DNA from: Whitmania pigra
Taxonomy: Eukaryota; Annelida; Clitellata; Hirudinida; Haemopidae
Direction of reading: 5' to 3'
Length of the DNA stretch: 64,000 bases
Assembly (NCBI GenBank): GCA_021613335.1
Contig: JAJTWR010000386.1
Coordinates: forward strand, 792,501-856,500
Part shown: positions 13,201 to 62,642 of the stretch, one piece after another
How the letters are laid out: each line of letters opens with the position of its first letter
Numbering within the stretch: the stretch's first letter is position 1
The notes under the pieces: model-generated
The model's database searches: none
Told to the model about the DNA's origin: nothing
Seen by the model: only the letters and a program-made list of their open reading frames with translations
Made by a program: the position numbers and the translations under genes

Positions 13201-15361
13201 CATCGAGCAACGACAACGTCTCTCCAGGAAACCTCAGACGAATAAATACAACAAAACGTCTACCTGTTTGTCCGAAGCAGGTAAGTTGATGTCCATCGTC
13301 AGCGGTTCCTCGTTCACAGAGAAGGAAGCCAGGAGATCGGACGACCTTTCTGAAGAACCGATTTGTCTGCAGATGAGGAAAATCACTTTCGAGTGTCATT
13401 TGTTAAGAGAGGGTTGATTTAAAATTGCATGATGTTAAATAATAATGATAACAGTAATAATAATAATAATAATTACCATAACTAGTGTCGTCCATGTGCT
13501 TGGTTGCACAATGGAAGCATCATCAGTATTTTTAGTTAGGCATGTTCAATAAAAACAATAATATTAATAAGCTTTACCATTATTACTATGAACGCTACAG
13601 AACATGACCTTAGAAGCAATCTATTGTTTGAATTTCAACCTGAAACTCCTCACCTGACACTGATCTTGTGTTCGCCTTTCGCCATCGACACGACGTAGTT
13701 TCCCTCGATCGAATGAACGTCACAGTTGACCGAATCGTTGTGATTTTGGACGTTCTTTAAGTTTGGCACCTCGCACAACTTTACCACTTCTGTCGTGTGG
13801 CCCACGAACGTCTGATGTAGAAAATGTTTAGCGTTTTGATGAACTATTTAGTTGTTAATCGCTAATTTATCACTCATCAGAATCCAGAAAATTGAGGTAA
13901 ACGTTAAATATGATGCAATGTCTTCGGAAGGAAATTACTGCATCGTTTTATGCACATCAACTTTTAACTACCTGAACAACTTTCCTGGTCTTCAAATCCC
14001 AAAGTTGGATGGCTTTGTTGGCTGTCAGCAAATGTTCCTGAGACTGACACAAAACAATCGACGATAACCTTCCCTGATCGCTTTTCCACTTCCTAAAAAT
14101 GGATCGAGATTCGACGATATTGAATATCATAATATAAAATTAACGAAATGAATGTTCGCAATTATGTAAATTATTTACAGCTTTAATGACATCCTTATAG
14201 TGAATGAATTAATAATATCATAATATTTATACCATCAGTGTTTGCATTTCATGGGTCATTGTTCTATCAATTACATCATTTGTTAATCAACGAACACACA
14301 GAAACAAGTTAACGACATAAAAACATTTCTCTCAACAGCCAAATGCATCCAATACAAAAAGGACAAATCAGTAAATTGTAGGTGAACTTCAAGAGGAAAC
14401 AAACGTACTTTATGACCGATGTATTAGCCACACTCCATTCGATAATGTGTCCGTCTTCAGAGCAGCTGAACAACTTGGATCCCTCTGCATTCCAACAAAC
14501 GGCCGTAACCGCTCCGTCGTGCCCTCCGGTCTTAAAGGATTAAGGGTGAGAAAAAAAAAATAAAATTCCATAAATTGAAACATTGAGTTTCTAAAGTAAC
14601 AATCGCATGTAATCCAGTTCATAAAATAAAATGGTTAATTAGTCAGCTTCAAAGGACATTTGAATATTACTAATTAGTGCGATTAACACAACGCCTTTAC
14701 AAAACAATGCAGTTTTCTTTCATCCACTTTTGATGTAATGTAAACTCGTGCTAACAAGAAATTGATTGTTTACAAACAAATATTTTATTAGCGTGCAGCC
14801 TTCTTTTGTAACACAAAAATTTCTCTTAGTAATAAATAAGCAAACTATATAAATAAAATGTATCAACGCAATTAGGTTTCAAACAAAAGTTACTCCAACA
14901 AATAAAGTAACCCACCAATTTAGAATGGACAACTGACTCATTGACATTATATAATAATATTGACCCATCAGAACTGCCTAATGCGATCAGCTCGCATTCG
15001 TTTTCAACTGTTTTATTCTCAATCTTCCGCCTCTTCTTCTTTGGACTCTGCAAGAACAAGCAATTAATTAAAAACAATGCCAGAAGAGACATATTAGCAC
15101 AAGCACGAAAACATCGATCTTTTCAAGTAAATAAAACTCGAGACGAAAATGTAAATATACCTTGGATTTAGATTCACAGTTTGGACTCCAGGAGATGCAT
15201 GTGCACTGAACGGAGAGATGTGAACTGGGAACATATTCCTGCTTTAGCACACCCGTAATTACATCCCAGATTTTCACAACTCCGTTGACGTCGGCGTGAC
15301 ACAAGTAACGAGAAGCTTTTGAAAATTCAACAATCCCTTCAAATGTTTGACGATCCGCCAT
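10233..15361 (-). CDS. WDR43: WDR43 (UTP5) homologue, U3 snoRNP / t-UTP ribosome-biogenesis WD40 protein
   Basis: Exons, transcript order: 15161-15361, 14916-15047, 14409-14530, 13972-14092, 13654-13811, 13264-13366, 13089-13153, 12827-12989, 12680-12760, 12478-12543, 12272-12406, 11974-12092, 11540-11603, 10992-11105, 10656-10716, 10420-10457, 10233-10265. The total is 1776 bases, 591 aa plus stop, with every phase matching. The N-terminus carries WD40 repeats (VVKIWDV then QEYVPSSHL, as in vertebrate WDR43; SSDGSILLYN; TGGHDGAVTAVCWN; KAIQLWDLKT; FVGHTTEVVKLCEV). The C-terminal half is the helical Utp12-type region (SSAILLAQGLRSKDKKILN; LPVTHLAALVTELHRRM). It ends in a short acidic tail (DEWEEDETGN), much smaller than the acidic tail of human WDR43 (677 aa). 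In the family the protein acts in the nucleolus in pre-18S rRNA transcription and processing. The start is ATGGCGGATCG, head to head with YY1. The small exon 10656-10716 is the least certain. Confidence 0.93.
11642..11868. repeat. Three tandem copies of a 70-80 bp unit in a WDR43 intron
   Basis: Each unit runs GATTGATTAATTAATTAACT, then AGATTAGAAATACT, then GCTTTGTGCGTTTCTAC, and ends in TAAATCGATTG. The copies differ at a few positions and in the number of TTAA units. They lie between exons 11974-12092 and 11540-11603 of WDR43. Confidence 0.9.
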
Positions 15362-16772
15362 TATTTATCCACCACGTGAGCGAACCGATACTTGGTCAAA
15401 ACCGTGCGTCAAAATACAAAGATGAGAAACTTCTGAAATAGCAGCAAATTTACCACTTAGCCAGTTAGTATTTAGAAAATATTTCATATTTTATGAATGC
15501 AAAATCAATACCAATTTATTAATTAATTTGAAACTTAAGTCAATGTTGTCCGTGATTGTTTGACGAACCAGAGTAAAAATGTGAAAATAATAAAACTTCT
15601 GACGACTCTAGATATTTTATATTATTAATTAAAATTTTTATAAAAATGCACTATTTCAATTTAAATGTAAGATTGAAAATGCAATTTTTTGATTTATTGG
15701 TGCGCCAGACCTCGTAAAATACATTAGGATGCTTGGACCATTGTAAATATACCTTGAGTTGAATCCATATCGTAATAGTATGGTGTAGAATAATATACTA
15801 ATAGTGATATACGTTGCGGTCAGATAATGGCAGTTGACAATTGCCTTGCAGCTAAATGTTCCTTGTTTGAAGGAATTGATAAGGCTTTCGGACATTAAAC
15901 CTCTAACTAGAGCGGTCAATAAAAAGCTTCTTAATAATGTGATTTTGTGATTATATAAAGTCTAGAATGATTAATGATTTCCAACAATGAACGGAATAAG
16001 TACAATTTCGTCCTTCATGTATTTCCAAATTGAACATTGAATGTTATTTTTCAATACGATTGTATTTAACGTAATTCATCAGTTCCGAAATACTAATAGT
16101 AAGAAATATACTCAAAATTAATGCGCAGTAGATTTAAATTTAAAAATATTCTCTTCAAATCGGACATTAAACTTTTCAGCTGCAGTATATTTTGCATTTT
16201 TAAAACCCGTTGAAATTTTAAACTTCGAGTACTCGTGCTTCTTAGATAGCTCATGAATATTAACATTCACCTTGATTGCAACCTCGATGCAGATATTTGG
16301 CATTCCGAGGGGCTTCATGGTTTTGAGAATTATCGTATTCATGAGGGTTTAAAGGGTTTTAAATTTTGCTTTTTGTAGTTTCGGTTTAGATAAATTACGT
16401 CTAAATCTCAAAGGTCCCATTCCTGACAAACAAAACAAAACGCCATTTTTGACAATGGCGGCTGACATTTTTTGCCAAATACGACTAGACCTTACTAGGG
16501 CATATTTTTGTTTTAATTTTAACAATAAAAAAACTCTAAAAACCCATTGACCCAATGAAAAACAAAAATTTGCGTCTTGAAGCTTCCTCTATCGTGTCTT
16601 TGCTGCTATTTGCCCTTCCAAGCGATAATAATATCGTACCTTCCTTCGTGTAACTGTTGAGTCTGATAATATTTTAATAAAAATATATTGTATGTTTGTA
16701 AGTATATTTTTTTATAAAAACGTTATGTTTGGATAATTTGATTGAAGCTTTTTTTTCAAATTATTAACCAAG
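15362..16772. promoter_or_regulatory. Divergent intergenic region between WDR43 and YY1
   Basis: The 1.4 kb between two start codons facing away from each other must hold both 5' UTRs and promoters. It is AT-rich with no coding exon recognised; small minus-strand open frames (15656-15919, 16118-16342, 16349-16555) have no recognisable content. The one distinctive element is a pair of ATGGCG cores in inverted orientation at 16441-16464, listed separately. No TATA box was assigned. Confidence 0.6.
16441..16464. promoter_or_regulatory. Inverted pair of YY1-type motifs upstream of YY1
   Basis: CGCCATTTT (minus-strand reading AAAATGGCG) is followed after a few bases by ACAATGGCGGC on the plus strand. 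Both resemble the known YY1 site AANATGGCGGC. The pair is about 310 bases upstream of the YY1 start codon. Binding is inferred from motif resemblance only. Confidence 0.5.
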
Positions 16773-18346
<1,574 letters not shown>

Positions 18347-18412
18347 TGTACGTAACTCGTTAGGAGACCTGTTGAATCTTTTCGTTACTATTGTAAATTC
18401 TCCGATACAACC

Positions 18413-18418
18413 AATAAA
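18413..18418 (+). terminator. Polyadenylation signal of YY1
   Basis: AATAAA lies 67 bases after the YY1 stop codon, on the coding strand. Confidence 0.75.
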
Positions 18419-19922
18419 CACACTTCTTTAAAAGAAGATTTTCTTGAATAATTAGGTCATGGCCCGAATTCGATGTCAAGATAGAAATGGACGAAATGTA
18501 AGATGGACAAGACGCTATCTAGTTAGTGACGTGTTGCTTATCAGTCGAAAAATCCATCGGCCGTCACACGTCCGACGACGCGTCCGCCCATCTACCAATG
18601 ACTTTGTATTTTTCAGGATTTTGGACTAAAGCTCTTCAAAAAGTTAAGTTTAATCGTACATATGCATGGCCTTATTTCCGAAAGAATCCACATTTAAAGC
18701 CAAGACAAGCTAAAAGGGGAGTCATTTTGTTAGCTGGGGGGAAACGTTGAATATTTATATTAAAATCTTCTGATGAACATTCGTTTAAAAAATGTATTTG
18801 TTGTGATCCGATGTTAAAAAAAGACTTTGGAAGTGGCTATCGTTGGTGCTAGATGTGCATCTCGAGAACCGACAGTTCCACAATGAAATTTTCTTTTTTG
18901 TCGGCTTTTTGTAAATCGAAACTAGTCTCGGCCTCGTTGATCGCGAAATACCGACAATGACAATGAATTTAGCGATGTACTCCACGTTTTATTGAAAGAA
19001 ATCGTTTAGATAATTCATATTTCGTATTCAAATCGCTCGAATCGGAAACGTTACAATCGGGAAGCAACCAGATGAGTGATGACCACAAGCTGAATTGACC
19101 GAATCCTGGCAGGGGTACTAACTGATGATGTTTCACTTTAAGCTCGTTAAGATTCGAAGCGGGCATACGAGAAAATCATGACGATACACGATAATTTACA
19201 GATCTATAATAACTGTGCATCGGTAACGGCGTTAAGATTGACGAGGTAAGCAGTACAAGCAATTAGATGCAAAATGTAGTGCTGGGTAGGAGATCCCCAT
19301 GCCCGCAAAGAGCCAAAGGTGACTACGTAAGATTATGAGTCGGCATTAACTGGACGAGCGAATCCCAAGCTTCTGGCATTATGCCAATATTCCGATGTAA
19401 GAATGCAATACAATGCGCAATGTCTAATATTGTTTGAATTTGAAATGAGATGTTACGAATGAAACGAAGTTGTCGCTCCCTGGCGATATGCAAATGAAGG
19501 GAGGTGGTTAAAGCTTACGAGCGGAGCGTCCTTGTGTTACTACGTCTAGCAATAAATTACTGTAACACTAAACTGTACAACGGGCAGGTACAACAATGTT
19601 AAAGCCTTTAATACTATGCAAGTATGATCACAAAGTTCAACGCCAGGCATCGGGGCTGTCGGCTGTAGAATCGAGAATCGACAATCTCCTATGCTGAAAT
19701 GTTTCTTAAATATCACAAGATGTCCGAAAAGCAACCAAAACCTCGTGGCGACGGAGAACGATACCACCGATCGAAACGTCCGACGCTCTGCAAAGCGAAA
19801 CTATTTACACTCGAGTGGATTTCTGAACTGTAAAATCAAACGTGAAAATAACAGAAAGCATCTTTGATTATGAAACGCAAGTAATTATTGCCCTGGCCGG
19901 CGACGGGAATCCGTCCGTCTTC
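18419..19922. other. YY1-WNK tail-to-tail region, including the WNK 3' UTR
   Basis: No gene is recognised. The right part (about 18970-19922) is probably the WNK 3' UTR, ending at a reverse-strand AATAAA at 18988-18993. Small open frames in both directions have no recognisable features. Confidence 0.55.
18988..18993 (-). terminator. Candidate polyadenylation signal of WNK
   Basis: TTTATT on the plus strand (AATAAA on the transcript), about 930 bases past the WNK stop. Other hexamer variants may exist closer to the stop, so this is a candidate only. Confidence 0.45.
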
Positions 19923-51414
<31,492 letters not shown>

Positions 51415-52659
51415 TTGATAACTGATTTTCAACTAGAATTAGTATCTTGCCAAAAAAATGAAGTTTGTCACTTCTTTGTTTACAAAGTAGAACAATTGCT
51501 GAGTTCTTCCATCAAATCTCAACAAAAACTGTTACTTTATTAACAATTCGAAAAATTTTGCAGTTTGCGCCCGATCTGCTTCTCAATGCAGGATAACTTG
51601 AAAGACTTTTATTTTCAATCACTGAAATAAATGCACGAATCTGATTACGAAATTAAATTTAGATTCGCTTAAATATTTTCGGCGCTACTGTCGGACAATT
51701 GGCAGAGCACTAAATATTTCGCAATATAAACAAATGCGATACCAGACAATTTAAATAGCTAAAAGAACATTATATACTTTAAATAATTCATGTAAGACCC
51801 CAAAAACATACCCCTCCAATTTGCAAACTCTTCATTAAACAAAATATCCCGAAGGTAATTTTGATTCGGGAAAGTTTAAATTAGATGTTTCCAAAAATCT
51901 GACTCCCAAACAACTGTGCTCTAAACCGACAGTACTATCGCAAGTCGGCCACGTTACATTAATATACAGGAGAAAAAATTAAATCAGTAGAAAATGCAAA
52001 ATGAAAATTAATCCAAACAACTGTTACATATATCCGACGAGCGAGAGGAGATATGCGCATTACACACCGTCATCGGGAGAACAGCCATGTTGGCACTTAA
52101 CATAGAATCGAAAGCCGCGGATTTATGCGAAAAATCGAAGCGCAGAACGTATCGGCAATGTCCTCGCCATTGCATTATATTCTCTTCGATGACATTGCGT
52201 CATCATGTCATCGGCACTTAGTTTATGCGGACCGGTTAAGCATTTCTTTCACCTTGGCAATAACTATTGAACGATGAGGTGAACCCAAGCTATGAAATGG
52301 GTGCATTCATCTGCTATCACGCTCACCTTAACAATCTATGCTGGGGAGTTCACTTACAATGGCGAAACTAGCCTGTTTGACTCATCACCCTAATGGCTGC
52401 TCTCAATTATTCAACATTCTATGCACCACAACCCAGTAGCAGACGACATTCGATCCTCGCTGTCAAAGGGATTAGCCATCTCGCAGAGAACTTGCGAACT
52501 GAAATGGATCCTATTTCATATATTTCATGCATTTCAATTAATGCATTTTATTTTCACGTAAAAATTCCAAGAGCGTGAATGTACGAGTGCCAATTAACGG
52601 GCTAATCGAATGTGCAGGCGAGTCACGTTCTATCGAATTTGAGATTTCATTAAACCAAT
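51415..52659. other. WNK upstream region and 3' flank of the unrecognised helical gene
   Basis: No coding exon is recognised. The right end should hold the 3' UTR of the next gene, with a reverse-strand AATAAA at 52547-52552. The left part should hold the WNK promoter and 5' UTR, but no core promoter element was identified. Confidence 0.55.
52547..52552 (-). terminator. Polyadenylation signal of the helical gene
   Basis: TTTATT on the plus strand, about 110 bases past the TAA stop. A second AATAAA overlaps the stop codon itself (52659-52664), but that position would leave almost no 3' UTR. Confidence 0.6.
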
Positions 52660-57555
<4,896 letters not shown>

Positions 57556-58318
57556 CTTATTACAGGTTGTAATGAATGAAAAGACTAGCAATAGTTCGAG
57601 AAGACAAAAATTTTGAAGAAAAAGACGAATTTTGCACGTTTAAAATGTTATTACGAGCGGCAGATGTACAGACGTTGCTTAGTAATTGGCCATAAAATCT
57701 TCCAAAAAGTATTTGTTTGAATGTACCACGTTGTCTGGGATTGTGCTTTAAGTCTGTTCGTTGAGTGATGTTGCAACAACATTGTACACGCTTTCAAAAT
57801 ATTTCGAATATTCCAATAAAGTATTAGGCTGCTACTGTGGTAATATTAATTTCATCTAAATGAGACAAACAGTTTTGTTTCTGGCGCATTTAACTGCCAG
57901 CACTAAAATATCAATTTGAAAGTATAATGAACTTTTTTATTCAAACTTTCAACAATTAATTAAACAATTTTTCAAAACAAAAATTGGTCAAAAATCCAGC
58001 AATTAAACCATCTTATAAATAAATTAATAACTAATCCTTACTTTTAGTTTTAGGCTTCAATGAAATAAACACCTAGCCTAAACAAAAGGACCTTTAATTA
58101 ATGTTAAACTTAGGTCGGAACTAATAGTATATTATTTATGGCATGCATTAAGTTAGGTAAAAATTAATTAGATTATGCCAAATTTCAGCCAATAATGCTA
58201 AATAATTCTGGTAGGTTTTTGCTAATTGATGGATGAAGGCTTATAGATTAGGAAGACTTATAGTTTTTTTTTATAGTGGCAAACTTGAGGGGAATTTCTA
58301 TTGTCATTTGAGGTTGAA
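57556..58318. promoter_or_regulatory. Head-to-head promoter region of the helical gene and the RING gene
   Basis: Start codons on opposite strands lie 763 bases apart, so the region must contain both 5' UTRs and promoters. It is AT-rich. No TATA box, initiator or repeat was assigned. Confidence 0.5.
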
Positions 58319-59522
58319 ATGGAAGAACAGAGATGCGAGCATGAAAAATGCCTTCTGACACATAACATTTCTAGCTATGTTGTTCAGAAAAATGAAGAGT
58401 GCTACGCTTGCAAGGGATCTGTGAATGAATTTGGTATTTTAAAAAATTGCGATCACGTTTTTTGTGCAAATTGCCTTAGAAAAGTCAGAAAGCAAAATAA
58501 GTAAGTCGAAGGATTTTAACAGCCATTAGCTAGCAATTATAATGTTCATTACATTTTTATTAAGCTAGGTTTGGACAACGACTTTTTATTTTTAATTAGA
58601 AACGTTAAGATTAACGCCTAGTTTTCAATATGAATTGATTTAAATAATTAATTTAATTTATTTTAATTATTTAAATTGTTTTATAACCATTTAATTATTT
58701 AAATGATAACCTATCAAGGACTTGATAGAACATTTTAATAATTTCAGGTCCATCAAATGTCCTCAATGCAAGATCATATCTTTCACAGCTGTTTATGCCA
58801 GTTGCATTTTCAGGAACAAAGAGAAAGAATTGTTATTTAGAGACCACATAAAATGCCTCTTCGGCGGTGATCCGACAATAACGAGATACTTGGATGACCT
58901 CAATTCAGAATGGTTGACCCTGGTCGAAACCGCAGCGAGCTCGGAAGGGCACGGCCTTTTCGGAGCCGCCCTTTATGCAGAGGGTTACTCGAAAACCTTG
59001 GGTGCCGAAGTACTTCACATCAGCAGCAATCATGCGAAATTCAGGTTAAGAGATGGCAGTATCAGAATGGTGGTGTTCTGCTTAATGGTAGATTGCTTGT
59101 GCCTGAGAATCGTGCTGGAATCGAATCCTTTGTTCGATTTCGAGCACGAAGACGAATATGCAGACGAGGCCGTCGGGTATTTCAACCGGCAGCTGGGCGC
59201 ATCTTGGGAGGCCATCCCCTACATCTTCAGGGACGGGGCAGAAACGTGCGTCATGAGCCGAACGTTCGGCGAAACCAGTTGCGCCCTGAAGTTCAGACTT
59301 CTCAAGTTTTGTCCTTTCAAGAGGTTATGGAAGGATGTGCCGGAGGGCATGCCGGCACCCATGAAGGAGCAATTGGCGAATATTAGACTGCAGAATTTCA
59401 AGTTCACTTGGAGAGATATTGAAAGGATGATTGAGGGGAGATTCAACTTTGCAGAGGAAATTGAGAGCAAAGTGTTCCCATTTTTGTACGATCGACCTCT
59501 TTGTGAAACGAAAATAAGTTGA
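58319..59522 (+). CDS. RING-finger protein with unrecognised C-terminal region (probable E3 ubiquitin ligase)
   Basis: Exons 58319-58500 and 58748-59522 join in phase (AAT AA then G) to 318 aa. Residues about 28-66 form a C3HC4 RING finger: CYAC, NCDHVFCANC, and KCPQC after the splice site. The metal ligands C-x2-C, C-x-H, C-x2-C and C-x2-C are all present. The region resembles the RING of makorins (CPHVFC, then CPQCR), and an N-terminal CEHEKCLLTH could be a degenerate CCCH finger, but the resemblance is weak. The remaining 250 residues (for example GLFGAALYAEGYSKTLGAEV, then WKDVPEGMPAPMKEQLANIR) match no domain I know. E3 ligase activity is inferred from the RING alone. The second exon is visibly more GC-rich than the flanks, as expected for coding sequence. 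The start is the first ATG; upstream in-frame codons lack one. Confidence 0.75.
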
Positions 59523-59565
59523 TTTTGATTTACAATCAAATGCAAAGTAACAAACTGATTTTTGA

Positions 59566-59571
59566 AATAAA
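59566..59571 (+). terminator. Polyadenylation signal of the RING gene
   Basis: AATAAA lies 44 bases past the stop codon on the coding strand. A reverse-strand AATAAA (TTTATT at 59598-59603) lies 27 bases further and could serve muskelin, which would make the two transcripts tail to tail. Confidence 0.7.
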
Positions 59572-59603
59572 TATATTGTTTTATTTTACTGAACGTTTTT
59601 ATT

Positions 59604-60737
59604 AGCATTTCGACTTTTAGAAAAAAAAAATCATCGGACAATAATACTCTGCGTTTGACTGCCATTTCAAAACCGATGCGTGACACAACTGCCACTCTCA
59701 GAAGGTTGGTTTTGGGTCGCAAACGATGACAAAAGTTTCACTTGAGATGCAGAGAATTAAAAAATTATAATTAAAATCTTATTGCTCATCGTAGGGGAGC
59801 GATGTCAAACACATCAGACAAGATGCAAGTTGGATAAAAATGGTGATAAAAAGCTAAAATAGAGCCACGCTTACAGATTTAAGCGGGCGTCTGCGCAGAA
59901 TAAAAATCAACGACGTTCAGCTGGATTCATCCTTGAGATTGAGACGTCAAGTCCGCAAGGCTAGCGACAAACGCGAACGGAGTTAAAGTCTGAAATCATT
60001 ATGCAGGACGTTAATTAGAAATTTTCGGACGAGATGAAAATGTCGAGAATACTGGTCGAAGTCGAGAGACGAATTCCATCCAAACTTGTTGACTGAAAAT
60101 GGCGGTTTTGATTGCAAGTCGCTTTATCAGCACTGTTCCGACGATTTTTGACTGTCGGACTTAAGACTGATGCGACAACGAAACCGAAAACGCAGAAGCA
60201 CCTGAAAACTTATTTGCATCTTAATTAAATCTGATTACAATCAATTTGGAAATGCTTAGACACTGTTTATGATTATCAATTAGTAAAACTGTTGACAGTG
60301 AGAACATCATTGACGAAACAACGGTTGTGACAATATTATCGACCAAGGAAAACAACCACAGCCTAAAACCACCTACATTCAAACAGGTCGAATGTGTAAA
60401 GCCGCTAACAAGCCAGAATAAAAAATAATGATAATAATGTAAAAAACTCTTCAACAGACGAAAATTCAAAACATCGGATGAAATGCAAACGAGACAGATC
60501 CACAACTACGCAAACTTCAGGATGGCAAGTCAGAAACCAGGCTAAGAATTCAATGGCCAATAAGAAAAGGGGTTGCAGCAAGCAAATCGAGTGCACTAAC
60601 TCATTCATAACCATTTAGTTTAAAACCACTCAGGAGGTAAAATGAATTAAAATCCAACAAATATAGCTTCATCACCCGATACGTAGGAGCGGTGAACCAA
60701 TCGTAGAAGACGTCGTAAGGGTCACGGCCCCAGATTG
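59604..60737. other. Intergenic region or muskelin 3' UTR
   Basis: Between the RING gene and the muskelin stop, about 1.1 kb has no recognisable exon or repeat. The minus-strand open frames (60221-60505, 60405-60614) are in overlapping frames with no domain. If the hexamer at 59598-59603 is used, the whole stretch is muskelin 3' UTR. Confidence 0.5.
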
Positions 60738-62038
60738 TTATTTCTTTTCTCTGGCAAGAAGACCGAGAACGCACAGGGGATCCCAAGGTTTTCGGGGGAC
60801 GAGATCGACGAGGTTGATGGATGGCTGCCTGGCATCATCGGGGAAATATTTCAATAGGATTTCAAACAACTCGGTCCTGATGGCTTGAATCTCTTCGGAG
60901 GCGTTTTGTTTCGTAGGCTGAGGCTCGCCTGGGATAGAAAACTGAGATTGCTCATCTAGTTCTTTGAAGTTGAGGTTAAAGGATAGAAATTATTTATCGA
61001 CCAACGACAGGCAAATGAGCTCTTTAAAATTCAGAATTGGAAAAACTTAACAAAGACTTTCAACTAATGATAAATTTTCAATGTCTTTGACTTTCAAGAA
61101 CAAAACTATGTTATTCATTCAATGGTGATTACAGTCTAGGAAATTTCCAAAGGTGATTTGGTCATCTCACCCGGTTGATCAGTATCCAATAGGTGCGACT
61201 TGAAGAGCAGCGAGGGGAGCGTTTCAAACTGCAATCAATTGAATTTTAATTAACTCTGGAATTTGTTCGATTAAAACAATTAAATAATATTTAATATATT
61301 ATATATATTGTTTAATATTTAATAACACGGCACGCAGGTTGGCCAAACGAGTTTCGAAACCCAGCCTGCACAGCCGACAGCATCTTTGGGAAGGAGCACT
61401 GTATAAATGGTTACAAGAAGCACCTCTGACACTGTGCATAGTAAAATTTAATAAATAAAAATTTTCGAATACTGTACTCAAACACCAACCTCTGATAATC
61501 TCTCAAGATCGGAAAGGTCGATGGAGCTGTAAAGGTCGTTCTGCAGGTACTTGAGTGCTTTGGTGGCATCTAGGTGAATCAATTCCTTGTAGCAGGATTT
61601 CCTCACCTGGTACCTCATGTCTCCTGACAACTTCTGCCTGTCCATTCTGGCCAGCTAAAATTCATTTGGTCATTTATTTATTTATTCTTTTGGTCATACA
61701 TTCAGTTGTTCATTAATTAATTAGTTCGTTAATTAAATAGAAACTAATCAGTCATATAATTAATTAGATCATTAATTAATTAATTGCGTTCATCATTGAT
61801 TAATTAATTCATAGAGGCATTATATTGAGTGAGGTTGGATGATAATATTACGAGCCATTTTAACTATGTGCAGGTTGGCTGATTAGTATTATTATTATTT
61901 TCATTAACCTACCTTGAGTGACCAAAGGTCATTGAGTCTAATCTCAGAGACGCAGTCTTGGTTTGGATTTCCGCCAAACAAGTAGTGGATCTGGAGGAGT
62001 ATTAATTTTACAATGTAGTTGATAATTATAATTATAAT

Positions 62039-62099
<61 letters not shown>

Positions 62100-62598
62100 G
62101 TGATAACGTCCAACAAATTACCTACTACATCAACTTTCAGACCCGGGTGGAAGCAGGTGCAAGGCATACGAGGCCGTCCACCCCGCACTTCCCGTTCACG
62201 TACAATATCAATTCATCAAACCATTTGTCCATCCATCCACCTATCCATCCATCCATCCACCCATAAAGCCACACTAAGTCCATTGGAATGATAATTCACA
62301 GCCTACCTTTCTGACATGGTCGTAGACAAACTGGTGAGCAAATCTCGGAGAGGGGGTCGGAGAGCCGAAGGAGTTTCGTTTCCCGTTGCTTCCTTCTTTG
62401 TCGATGCACTGCCTGTGATGTTGTATTACGCGATACGACGACAATGTGATGCTGTTTTATGAGAATGCCGATGACGACGACGACGATGCCGATGATTGGT
62501 GGCATCAATAAATTGTGTCATTGTCAAACGTCACCATCGACGATATTAGCATCGTAACCACAGCCATCATCATTATCATCACCTTCATCCTGACAACT

Positions 62599-62642
<44 letters not shown>

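Noticed and set aside
13440..13560. Possible box C/D snoRNA in a WDR43 intron (TGATGA on the minus strand), since human WDR43 hosts snoRNAs
   Set aside because: No CTGA D box at a suitable distance and no terminal stem were visible.
61318..61445. Possible tRNA-derived SINE, with a box-B-like GGTTTCGAAACTC on the minus strand
   Set aside because: No box A at the right distance, no flanking duplication and no second copy in the window were seen. A genome search with this segment would settle it.
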